Shown piece after piece: positions 1 through 6,245 of a DNA stretch of 7,852 bases. The position numbers and the translations under genes are program-made. Position 1 is the first letter of the stretch, and each line of letters begins with the position of its first letter. Location of the stretch: contig PKUI01000042.1 of assembly GCA_002869605.1 (NCBI GenBank), forward strand, positions 1 to 7,852, read 5' to 3'. Source of the DNA: Desulfuromonas sp. (GTDB lineage: Bacteria > Desulfobacterota > Desulfuromonadia > Desulfuromonadales > SZUA-401). The notes below the pieces were generated by a model. It saw only the letters and a list, made by a program, of their open reading frames with translations. It was not told the DNA's origin and did no database searches.

Positions 1-918
1 ACCTCGGTTGACCTGACTAAAACCTGGCGCGAGGATGAAAACTGGTCGACCCGCCTGCACGTCGACAGCCTTTACCTGCGCGGTCGTCACGGATCCTTGC
101 GCTGGTCGGCAGGACGTCAGCCCTACGGTTTCGGCAATATCGTCCTCTACTCCCCTCTCGACATCATTGCTCCGTTCTCTCCCGATGCCATTGACACCGA
201 GTACCGCCCGGGCGTTGACGCCTTGCGTATCGACTTCGCCACTCACCGCGGAGACCTGCTCAGCTACGTTACGGTCTGGGATGACGATGAATCACTCAAC
301 AGCTACCTTGCAACGGGCAGCTTCAACTTCACGGGGATTGACCTGTTGCTGATCGCAGGTCAATTGCGGGACCGTGAAATGAGCGGCATCGGTCTGGCCG
401 GGGGATTTGGAGGGCTCGGGATCAAGGGGGAAATGAGTTGGTATCAGGGGAAGGATGTCAATACGGCGGGCGGTGATCTGCATGACGAGTTTGCAATTGC
501 TGCCAGCGAGCTCTGGTACAGGTTCGACAACGATCTGATGTTACTTATCGAATACCTCTACAACGGCGCCGGCACAGAAGATCCGTCACATTACCTACAA
601 GCCGCCAATAGCGCAACCATCAGCGAAGGGCTCAATTCACTGCTGGGGAAAAACTACCTGTTGTTCGCCCCCTCCATCGAAATTCATCCGCTGCTGTCGC
701 TCTCTCTGCTCGGCATCTGGAACCTCGACGATGATTCGTACCTGGTGCGGCCGCAGTTGTCGATCTCTCTGGGGGAAAATCTAGCTCTCGATGTTTCACA
801 CACCCTCAACCGGGGTTCGAAGCCACAAAAAGGAATCCTGCCGGGACTCACCACACCTCGCAGCGAATTCGGCATGTACGGAGACAGCGCCGCGCTCTAC
901 CTGCGCTGGTATTTTTAA
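1..918 (+). CDS. Outer-membrane beta-barrel (porin-like) protein, C-terminal part
   Basis: The reading frame is open from the first base and ends with TAA at 916-918, so the window holds the last 305 residues; start and signal peptide are upstream. It has the alternating polar/aromatic segments of a transmembrane beta barrel, few cysteines, no hydrophobic helix, and ends in LYLRWYF. A terminal Phe after alternating aromatic residues is the typical BAM insertion signal of Gram-negative barrels. A segment near residues 38-70 (GRQPYGFGN, then a Pro/Asp-rich stretch and PGVDALR) resembles the constriction or turn regions of putative porins, but I cannot name the family. It faces the minus-strand operon and ends 6 bases from it, so it is not co-transcribed with the respiratory genes. 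No terminator hairpin is visible after the stop. The barrel assignment is fairly sure; the substrate is unknown. Confidence 0.7.
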   Translation, partial: TSVDLTKTWREDENWSTRLHVDSLYLRGRHGSLRWSAGRQPYGFGNIVLYSPLDIIAPFSPDAIDTEYRPGVDALRIDFATHRGDLLSYVTVWDDDESLNSYLATGSFNFTGIDLLLIAGQLRDREMSGIGLAGGFGGLGIKGEMSWYQGKDVNTAGGDLHDEFAIAASELWYRFDNDLMLLIEYLYNGAGTEDPSHYLQAANSATISEGLNSLLGKNYLLFAPSIEIHPLLSLSLLGIWNLDDDSYLVRPQLSISLGENLALDVSHTLNRGSKPQKGILPGLTTPRSEFGMYGDSAALYLRWYF

Positions 919-924
919 TTCCCG

Positions 925-1443
925 TCAAGTAAAGTCGACCATCCGTTCGAGTCTCTCAAGCTCCTCGCGGTTTTCACGGATCTGTTCGGTACAACAGTTC
1001 CAGATGCGATAACCTTCTAGAGAGAGCACGGTGACACCGGTGGCAAATACGGCCCAGAAGTGGGCCTCAAGCTCACCGGCAACATGATAGAAACTGTAAA
1101 AGACCAGCAGGTAGCCCAGATGCTGCCACCCGCCACGTGTATTCCCCCCTTCCATCATGCGACCAAGAGTCAGGATAATCGCCGAAAAGATATACACGAA
1201 GAGTGCCGCACTGATCAGATGGGGAGGAGGAGGAGGACCAAGCAAGTCCCAGGTCTCGGGGCTCAAGGTAGGAAGCATCCCAAAGCTGCCGTAGGCCAAC
1301 AGGCTACTGAGCAGAAACAGCACCAGCAGCCACAAGCCGCGACTCGCCTGTCTCTGCAGGGAGTGTATCTGGAGCAGGAGCGTATGACGCGGGTCGTCAT
1401 CGACGGGATGGGTCTCCGGTGTCTGCGACCATGTTTCGGTCAT
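925..1443 (-). CDS. Small polytopic membrane protein, function unknown (172 aa)
   Basis: I do not recognise a characterised family. The ATG at 1443-1441 is preferred over upstream starts because AAAGGAG lies about 9 bases before it. The protein has a hydrophilic N-terminus (1-36), a membrane helix at about 37-57, a Pro-rich loop (GPPPPPH, 69-75), a helix at about 76-94, a Gly-rich loop, then one or two helices at about 106-145. The soluble tail of about 27 residues has heptad-like charges (EQIRENREELERLERM) and probably forms a short coiled coil. Possible functional residues are His108, His120 and Glu124/Glu126 in or near the last helices and Cys150-Cys151 at the membrane edge. It follows the heme sensor by 25 bases and is the last gene of the block. 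It could be a quinone- or heme-associated subunit or a partner of the sensor; this is inference from position only. Confidence 0.75.
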   Translation of the reverse strand: MTETWSQTPETHPVDDDPRHTLLLQIHSLQRQASRGLWLLVLFLLSSLLAYGSFGMLPTLSPETWDLLGPPPPPHLISAALFVYIFSAIILTLGRMMEGGNTRGGWQHLGYLLVFYSFYHVAGELEAHFWAVFATGVTVLSLEGYRIWNCCTEQIRENREELERLERMVDFT

Positions 1444-1468
1444 GCTCCTGCTCCTTTGGCCCGATAAA

Positions 1469-2323
1469 CTAGGTCTTCTCAGGCGCCTCGCTCTGTATGG
1501 CCGTATCGTCGAGCCCATGGTCCTTGAGAGCTTTCACCGCCCGGTTTCGCTGCGCCACCAGCTGGTTGACATTATCAGCGATGCGCAGCAGTTCCCGGCT
1601 CGACGTTGGCATATTCACATGAGACATATCATGAACTGAGCGATCAGTAAAGTCGGCCATGTCACATAAGGTGAGAAACACCGACCGCCGCAGCAACGCC
1701 GCGACCCCACCTATCGTCAGCACCAGAACCATGGAACTGAACAGGGTCATGCGCATGCGCAACAGACCGAGGGTGCCCTGCAGTCGTGCCTCGGACAGGC
1801 CGATATCGAGGGTACCGAGAACCTTTTGTTCGGTTGAAGGGAGGTGGCATGACTGGGTACTGCAGCTTGGGTCGTTGTAGATGGGTGCGGTGATCGCCAG
1901 CATACGCTCACCGGAATCGGCGGTAAATTCCCGCGCCTGCTCCATGGCCGCAAGGAACGATGCCGGGACCTTGCCAGCATGACACTCCACACAGCCGGCA
2001 GATTTTTTATCCACAAGCTGCTTGAGTTCACCGGGGTCCTTGGAAAACATAATCAAACCCCGCTTGTTGAAAATGCGGACGTGTTCGACCTCCTGCTGCT
2101 GCCCTATATTCAGCACCATATTGTGAAGCATCTCACGGTCGTCGCTGAGCATGGCATAGCGGGTCGACTTGACAATCGTATCGGCAAGATGCGCAGCGTG
2201 CTCGATCGACACCCTGGTCATGTCGTTGCGAATGTGGCTATAGAGCAGGATGCAACAGACAATGACAAACCCGGTCACCGCAATAGAAACCGGAACGATC
2301 GCGCGAACACATAGTTTTTTCAT
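1469..2323 (-). CDS. Membrane sensor with periplasmic heme-c motifs and HAMP-like end, no kinase domain
   Basis: The 284-residue protein starts at ATG 2323-2321, 6 bases after AGGGGG. An in-frame start 11 codons upstream has no better site. Helix 1 spans about 9-28 and helix 2 about 192-211. Between them is a periplasmic sensor region with CVECH (111-115) and CSTQSCH (154-160, a CX4CH pattern); both are known forms of covalent heme-c attachment. The wording around them (VRIFNKRG, FSKD, LGTLDIGLS) is typical of periplasmic input domains of delta-proteobacterial histidine kinases and chemoreceptors. After helix 2 comes a HAMP-like stretch (about 212-265), then about 19 residues and a stop. No HisKA, HATPase, GGDEF or chemoreceptor domain follows, and the next gene in another frame is not one either. 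It lies 95 bases after the NrfD-type gene, behind a hairpin, and probably senses redox state, oxygen or NO through heme. The output is unknown. Confidence 0.85.
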   Translation of the reverse strand: MKKLCVRAIVPVSIAVTGFVIVCCILLYSHIRNDMTRVSIEHAAHLADTIVKSTRYAMLSDDREMLHNMVLNIGQQQEVEHVRIFNKRGLIMFSKDPGELKQLVDKKSAGCVECHAGKVPASFLAAMEQAREFTADSGERMLAITAPIYNDPSCSTQSCHLPSTEQKVLGTLDIGLSEARLQGTLGLLRMRMTLFSSMVLVLTIGGVAALLRRSVFLTLCDMADFTDRSVHDMSHVNMPTSSRELLRIADNVNQLVAQRNRAVKALKDHGLDDTAIQSEAPEKT

Positions 2324-2382
2324 CTTCGCCCCCTGTAAATCATTTGGCCGCACCACTCCATCTGTTGCGGATAAACAACCGT

Positions 2383-2412
2383 GTGGGGTGACCCGTCACC
2401 GGGCCACCCCAC
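2383..2412 (-). repeat. Strong intercistronic hairpin between the NrfD-type gene and the heme sensor
   Basis: An 8-base arm (GTGGGGTG, 2383-2390) pairs with CACCCCAC (2405-2412). After one A-C mismatch an inner CCCG/CGGG stem closes on a 4-base loop. It begins 7 bases after the stop of the NrfD-type gene in the direction of transcription. The sequence leaving the hairpin on the transcribed strand is only moderately T-rich (ACGGTTGTTTAT), so it is a weak terminator at best. It is more likely an attenuator or an RNA-stabilising or processing element that lowers expression of the two downstream genes. Confidence 0.6.
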
Positions 2413-2418
2413 TGTTCG

Positions 2419-3768
2419 TCAATCGATATTGCGGTACATGGCCGTCGTAGCCGGTTCCGCTGATTGCCCACCTTTAAAGGCCGGAACTTTCTGTTCAACA
2501 CGTTCCGGGGCTTTTTCAGGTACAACCTTCCACTCGTAGAGAATCGGCAGGCGATACAGAATCCCCCGATAGACAATGATGTAGAGTGCGAAGATGGTCA
2601 GTGCAATCACGGCCTCACGCCAATTCGGAATCTCCTGATACAGATTCCAGTTAAAGGTAATCAGAGCCGTATTCAGGCGATTCAGGACCACACCAAAGAC
2701 GGTGACAAAGGCACCGATGCGAGCCAGCTTGACATTCTGGCTGCGAATAGCACCCATGAAGATGATCAGCGGCAGGATGACGCCGATTCCGAGTTCCAGC
2801 AGATACCACTGGCCCCAGCCTGTCGCCAGATAACCCCACTCGTTGTCATGTGCAACCGCAAGCAGTTTGATTGCCAGATAGGTTATCAGGCCCATGCTTG
2901 CCCCCTTGGCCAGGGCCAGGGTGATACGGTCGAGGTTTTCGCGGAAGCGCTCGTCAGTACGCCACTTCATGGTCATAGTGACAATCGTGCTGACCGCGAT
3001 CACCATGCACAGGCCTCCGGGAATCGAGGAAGTGAGGAAATGGATCCACTGGAACGAAGAAGAGTACCAGAGTGGGTGGACCTTACCCGGGGCATAGGTA
3101 AAAAGCGCCCCCAGCGCACCTTGATGCAGGGTCGAAAGAATGATCCCGGCCACCGTCAGGCCGATGGTGATGCGACGGATGAAGGCCTTACCACCCTGCC
3201 AGCCCATCCATTCGAAAAAGCAGACCGAGACCTCGGCGACCTGCACAGAAAGGTAGGTCGCCACATGCCAGCCTACCAGGAACAGCACCGCAGCCGGACC
3301 GAAGGAGACCACCATCGGGTACGGAAGACGCCACGGCTGCCCCAGATCGACCATCAGGTAAACAACGGCGAAAAAGTAGCCGAGCAACCCGTTGAGCATC
3401 GCCAGACGTTCGATCGGCGTAAAGTCATGTCGCCCGAAAATCTCTACCGTCGTTCCGAGCATGAACCCAGACGCCGACAGCGGCACCATACAGAAGAGCC
3501 CGAAGCCGAGAAACAGGCCCCATGGGTAATCGTTTGAACTGTGCGTTACCGCGCCAAGCCCGAAAACAAACCGGTAAATGATCAACGGAATACCGACGGC
3601 CAGAATGATGGCCAGAATCCAGTTGAATTTGTTTCGGAAAGCCTGGTTCAAGTACTGCCCCGGGGTCAGCCCCAAAAACAGTTTCTCCATAAAACCCCAT
3701 TGCTTACGTCGCTCCGGGTCGACGAACGAGTCAACCGGATTTACTCCATTATCAGTGAGCGTTTTCAT
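2419..3768 (-). CDS. NrfD/HybB-type integral membrane quinone-interacting subunit
   Basis: This 449-residue, roughly ten-helix protein belongs to the NrfD/PsrC superfamily, closest in character to HybB-type subunits. Family members exchange electrons between the membrane quinone pool and an attached iron-sulfur subunit. Helices lie at about 51-70, 84-108, 126-145, 156-178, 198-220, 240-265, 285-305, 320-340, 350-372 and 385-405. Family-like features are YPWGLFLGF (81-89), the acidic-then-Pro segment DLGQPWR (141-147), and the STLHQGALGALF segment (212-223), which matches the HybB-type STLHQ-G-LF pattern. The N-terminus (1-45) and a Lys/Pro-rich C-terminus (about 412-449) are soluble. The stop of the iron-sulfur gene directly abuts this ATG (TAAATG) with GAGGAGGG just before it, so the two are translationally coupled. 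No hydrogenase subunits are present, so the electron partner is probably the cytochrome of the same operon. This subunit has no heme motif. Confidence 0.93.
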   Translation of the reverse strand: MKTLTDNGVNPVDSFVDPERRKQWGFMEKLFLGLTPGQYLNQAFRNKFNWILAIILAVGIPLIIYRFVFGLGAVTHSSNDYPWGLFLGFGLFCMVPLSASGFMLGTTVEIFGRHDFTPIERLAMLNGLLGYFFAVVYLMVDLGQPWRLPYPMVVSFGPAAVLFLVGWHVATYLSVQVAEVSVCFFEWMGWQGGKAFIRRITIGLTVAGIILSTLHQGALGALFTYAPGKVHPLWYSSSFQWIHFLTSSIPGGLCMVIAVSTIVTMTMKWRTDERFRENLDRITLALAKGASMGLITYLAIKLLAVAHDNEWGYLATGWGQWYLLELGIGVILPLIIFMGAIRSQNVKLARIGAFVTVFGVVLNRLNTALITFNWNLYQEIPNWREAVIALTIFALYIIVYRGILYRLPILYEWKVVPEKAPERVEQKVPAFKGGQSAEPATTAMYRNID

Positions 3769-4713
3769 TTACTTGCCCTCCTCGTGCTCAGCATGCTCCG
3801 CCTCGTGGTCATCATGTTTCTTCCCCTTGGTGGCGAGCAGATGGAATCCGGTGAACATGGCCGGCCAGATCGCCAGCACCATCGGCACCGTAGCCAGAAA
3901 ATCCTTAACGTTGTTGATAATCGGGGTTTTCTGCAGTGTCGTATCGAAACCGACCTTATCGAAAGGCACGGCGGATAGATAAAGCCAACCGGTTCCACCG
4001 ACTTCATGTTCTCCATAAACATAGTCGACGTATTTCCCGGGGCGGGTCTTAATGCGCTGGTGAGCTATCTTGATAAGATCACGTCTTTTACCAAAGGTCA
4101 GTGCCTCTTGAGGACAGATCTCGACGCAAGCCGGCGGCTTGCCATTCTTCAAACGGGTTTCGTGACAGAAGATACATTTCTTAACGACCGGATCAAGCAC
4201 ACTTGAATAGGAGTACGCCGGGACATTAAATGGACAGGCGACCATGCAGTTTCGACACCCGACACAGACCTTCGGGTTATAAATCACCGCACCTTCTTTG
4301 GTTTTGGTGTAGGCGTTAACAAAACACGACGTCAGACAGGCTGGTTCGTTGCAATGGTTACACTGAAATTTCCGATAAACCAGCTCTTTTCCGTTATTCT
4401 GGTCGTAGCGATTGACCACGGTGTAGCAATTTTCATCCGTACGCCGCTTCTGGGTACCATGATGAAACGTCTGGTCAAGAACGGAAGGATCGTCGAAAGG
4501 AATTTCCGGTTGCGGCAGCCCCTGCTCCTTGTTACAGGCGGCCTCGCAACTACGGCATCCCACGCATCGCGTCATATCGACTAGAACCCCCATGCCATCC
4601 GGGTAGCCTTCCAGGTTAGCGGCGGCTCGAGCCTTTCCCGCAGCCCCAACCGTTAGTGCCGCCCCTCCTGCCAGGCTTGCCGATAAAAACCTTCTACGGC
4701 TGATTCCACTCAT
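3769..4713 (-). CDS. Tat-exported ferredoxin-like protein with four [4Fe-4S] clusters, HybA-like, C-terminally anchored
   Basis: The 314-residue protein starts at ATG 4713-4711 with GAGGAG 7 bases before it. Its N-terminus has a twin-arginine signal (SRRRFL, 5-10) and a hydrophobic stretch ending near AxA at 28-30, so it folds in the cytoplasm and acts on the periplasmic side. Sixteen cysteines fall in four ferredoxin groups: C50/53/56/60, C118/121/126/130, C150/153/156/160 and C180/183/196/200, enough for four [4Fe-4S] clusters as in HybA and DmsB-like electron-transfer subunits. A single membrane helix (about 272-294) follows, then an acidic, His-rich tail (KKHDDHEAEHAEHEEGK). Length and C-terminal anchor fit HybA. 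It should pass electrons between the NrfD-type subunit encoded next and the cytochrome encoded just before it. No molybdopterin or NiFe catalytic subunit is nearby, so this looks like a quinone:cytochrome module, not a complete terminal enzyme. Confidence 0.93.
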   Translation of the reverse strand: MSGISRRRFLSASLAGGAALTVGAAGKARAAANLEGYPDGMGVLVDMTRCVGCRSCEAACNKEQGLPQPEIPFDDPSVLDQTFHHGTQKRRTDENCYTVVNRYDQNNGKELVYRKFQCNHCNEPACLTSCFVNAYTKTKEGAVIYNPKVCVGCRNCMVACPFNVPAYSYSSVLDPVVKKCIFCHETRLKNGKPPACVEICPQEALTFGKRRDLIKIAHQRIKTRPGKYVDYVYGEHEVGGTGWLYLSAVPFDKVGFDTTLQKTPIINNVKDFLATVPMVLAIWPAMFTGFHLLATKGKKHDDHEAEHAEHEEGK

Positions 4714-4753
4714 TTTTCATTCTCCTCATCAACATCGAGATTAATTAGATTGC

Positions 4754-5251
4754 TTACTCTTTCCCGAGGCTTCCCGCGTAGAAAAGGTCTCCCTGGGGTG
4801 TCCGTTCATGACAGTCCTGACAGCCGACCGGACCGTCTTGCTGTTCGTGACATCCCAGGCAGTTCTGGTGCAGGGCACCCTTCAGGCCAGGCGTATCGAG
4901 ATGGTATTGATAGGTACTACTCGACTTGGCCTGCAGAGTTTCCGCCGAAAACGGCTCCTGGGCATGACAGTCGCTGCACGCTACCGTCGCAGCAGCATGG
5001 CTGTCAGCGTGACATTCAGCGCAGTTACTGTCCGTAGTCCCCCCACCGGTGGTGTGGTGGTGACATGCATCACACTCTCCGATCTCTTCATGCATACTGT
5101 GGTCAAACATGACGACCGAAAAATATTCTCCATCGACGTTCAGGTCGACGCTTTCAGGGGTCTCCATCGCCCAGAGCGACAACGGAACAAACCATATCGC
5201 TGCGACGGCCAATGCTTTCAAAATGATTTTCTTCATCCGCGAGTTATCCAT
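4754..5251 (-). CDS. Periplasmic five-heme cytochrome c (class III / c7-like)
   Basis: The 165-residue protein has a signal peptide (positively charged start, hydrophobic core at about 8-27, likely cleavage after LWA at 26-28). It has five CXXCH heme sites: 60-64, 77-81, 92-96, 131-135 and 144-148. Extra histidines suited as distal ligands include H51 and H54 (FDHSMH), H65, H66, H85, H117 and H128, consistent with the bis-His hemes of cytochrome c3/c7-type proteins. Hemes 1-3 are tightly packed and a 35-residue linker separates them from hemes 4-5. The start at 5251 is supported by GAGGAG about 10 bases upstream; an internal ATG at 5236 would still give a working signal peptide. It precedes the iron-sulfur gene by 40 bases and is the likely periplasmic electron acceptor of the quinone module, similar in role to CbcS-type or Hmc/Nhc cytochromes. 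Exact family assignment needs a profile search. Confidence 0.92.
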   Translation of the reverse strand: MDNSRMKKIILKALAVAAIWFVPLSLWAMETPESVDLNVDGEYFSVVMFDHSMHEEIGECDACHHHTTGGGTTDSNCAECHADSHAAATVACSDCHAQEPFSAETLQAKSSSTYQYHLDTPGLKGALHQNCLGCHEQQDGPVGCQDCHERTPQGDLFYAGSLGKE

Positions 5252-5292
5252 TTCTCAATTCTCCTCATTCACAAAGCGGATTTCACGTCAGA

Positions 5293-5484
5293 CTAACTGT
5301 GCCGACCAACGGTACGATCTGCTGGCGGCGAATGAATAAATTTATAAAACAGTGGAAAGCCGACAAAAAACGCCACACAAATCAGGTATTCGAGCCCCTT
5401 GATGTAGGTGTAATAATCGACGACGGTATGGACGCGGTGAACCTCACCGATGGAACTGAACAACGTACCAAACAACTCGAGCAT
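5293..5484 (-). CDS. Small single-helix membrane protein (63 aa), probable accessory subunit
   Basis: The ATG at 5484-5482 follows AGGGAGG with a spacing of about 6 bases, which together with its place in the operon makes it a real gene. There is one membrane helix at about 31-50, preceded by an amphipathic segment containing His16 and His19 and an aromatic YYTY group. A short basic tail follows (HSPPADRTVGRHS). No cleavable signal is obvious, so it is probably an inner-membrane protein. It lies 41 bases before the cytochrome gene. The Hmc operon of Desulfovibrio also carries a very small one-helix protein (HmcD). The parallel is positional only, and I cannot claim sequence relationship. Confidence 0.75.
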   Translation of the reverse strand: MLELFGTLFSSIGEVHRVHTVVDYYTYIKGLEYLICVAFFVGFPLFYKFIHSPPADRTVGRHS

Positions 5485-5496
5485 AGTGTCCTCCCT

Positions 5497-5518
5497 GGGA
5501 TGCGCGCTCGCGCAACCC
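5497..5518 (-). repeat. GC-rich intercistronic hairpin between two small membrane-protein genes
   Basis: GGG (5497-5499) and TGCGCG (5501-5506) pair with CGCGCA (5509-5514) and CCC (5516-5518), with one A-A mismatch. It sits in the 38-base gap and is followed at once, in transcription direction, by AGGGAGG of the 63-aa gene. No T-run follows, so it is not an intrinsic terminator. A role in mRNA stability or translation control is possible. Confidence 0.5.
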
Positions 5519-5522
5519 CGTA

Positions 5523-5759
5523 TCAGTTATTGTGATAGCTCTTCGGCTCGAGCTTCTGCGCCGTCATCAGCCCCTTAACCCAGCCGTAAAGCATCAACAT
5601 CGCCGGGATCAACTGAACGACGACGATCAGCGCACAGAAACCGACAAAAAGCAGCACCAGGATGCCGCTGGTGTAAGTCTGCGTTGTATCCACCGCCCAA
5701 ACATTGGCAACCTGGGCAAAAACCATCGACGGGACCAGTAACCATTGATACTTTTTCAT
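5523..5759 (-). CDS. Small membrane protein (78 aa), paralogue of the 83-aa protein
   Basis: I chose ATG 5759-5757 because GAGGAG lies 7 bases upstream; the frame is open further, to a TTG at 5780, but that has no comparable site and would overlap the preceding gene. Residues 1-22 look like a signal peptide or first helix ending near NVWA. A strong hydrophobic helix follows (about 31-58) containing LLFVGF (36-41) and QLIP (49-52), then a short hydrophilic tail rich in Lys, His and Asn. The helix matches the 83-aa protein at 6246-6497 at 21 of 42 aligned positions, with the same residue numbering and no gap. The two genes flank the receiver-like gene, suggesting an ancient duplication around or with it. 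I know of no named function. A membrane subunit or scaffold of the quinone-cytochrome complex is a reasonable guess. Confidence 0.8.
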   Translation of the reverse strand: MKKYQWLLVPSMVFAQVANVWAVDTTQTYTSGILVLLFVGFCALIVVVQLIPAMLMLYGWVKGLMTAQKLEPKSYHNN

Positions 5760-5776
5760 CTTGCTCTCCTCTCGTT

Positions 5777-6208
5777 TCAATGTGATTTGGTTTGCGTCGT
5801 GTCATCCTGTGAAACCTTGATTAGACACGGCTTACTTTGAAGGCTGTTAAATGCACACTGCACAACCTGACGAATCTCATCGACATCCTGCGCATCGCAG
5901 GGTTTAAGCGCATGGTAGAAGATCCCCTCTCGCCTGGCCTTGCGCGTAAGCGGCAGGGACATTTCATCGGCCACCAGGATTATGGTCAGGTCGCGGTTGC
6001 ATTGTTTGAGCAACGGAATGAATTCAGCAGCCGGAAGTTCGTCGAACTCTTTACTGAGCAACACAACCTGAGCGGTGTTTTTAAGAATCCCGTACAGCGC
6101 ATCTGCCGCTGACTGGGTAACCGTCACGTTGTAACCGGCATCGATGAACATCTGTGAAAATTTAAGCCGGGACTCGGGGTTCCCATCAGCTATCAACAGA
6201 CCGAGCAT
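5777..6208 (-). CDS. Degenerate (pseudo-) receiver-domain protein, stand-alone
   Basis: The ATG at 6208-6206 is favoured because GAGGAG ends 5 bases upstream; a GTG two codons earlier would sit inside that site. The 143-residue protein has the alternating beta/alpha pattern of a CheY-like receiver: LGLLIADGN (2-10), VVLLSKEF (48-55), TIILVADE (75-82) and FYHALKP (97-103). Only part of the active site remains: Asp8 of the acidic pair is kept but its partner is Gly9, the phospho-accepting Asp is replaced by Ser52, the switch Thr/Ser by Val79, while Lys102-Pro103 is kept. It should not be phosphorylated in the usual way. No DNA-binding or enzymatic domain follows, only a tail of about 20 polar residues. 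It lies between two paralogous membrane-protein genes. The Hmc operon of Desulfovibrio also contains a receiver-type gene (rrf1), a useful parallel in context. Function is probably protein-protein signalling. Confidence 0.82.
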   Translation of the reverse strand: MLGLLIADGNPESRLKFSQMFIDAGYNVTVTQSAADALYGILKNTAQVVLLSKEFDELPAAEFIPLLKQCNRDLTIILVADEMSLPLTRKARREGIFYHALKPCDAQDVDEIRQVVQCAFNSLQSKPCLIKVSQDDTTQTKSH

Positions 6209-6245
6209 GACCACTCCTCTTCCGTCATGAGTTCAACCCAACAGG

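Noticed and set aside
1..918. Barrel protein as the outer-membrane part of an electron conduit with the cytochrome operon
   Set aside because: It is on the opposite strand and convergent, and no outer-membrane multiheme cytochrome lies next to it in the window. Nothing in the visible sequence links it to electron transfer.
1060..1467. 135-codon plus-strand frame
   Set aside because: Antisense to the 172-aa membrane protein; composition is low in hydrophobic residues and there is no convincing ribosome binding site.
2464..3537. Long 357-codon open frame on the plus strand
   Set aside because: It lies entirely opposite the NrfD-type gene, its translation is rich in Arg, Gln, His and Asp with no domain, and the minus-strand protein is a clear family member.
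2419..4713. Ni-Fe hydrogenase-2 operon (hybA/hybB)
   Set aside because: The two subunits are HybA/HybB-like, but no hydrogenase large or small subunit or maturation gene is present and the neighbour is a multiheme cytochrome.
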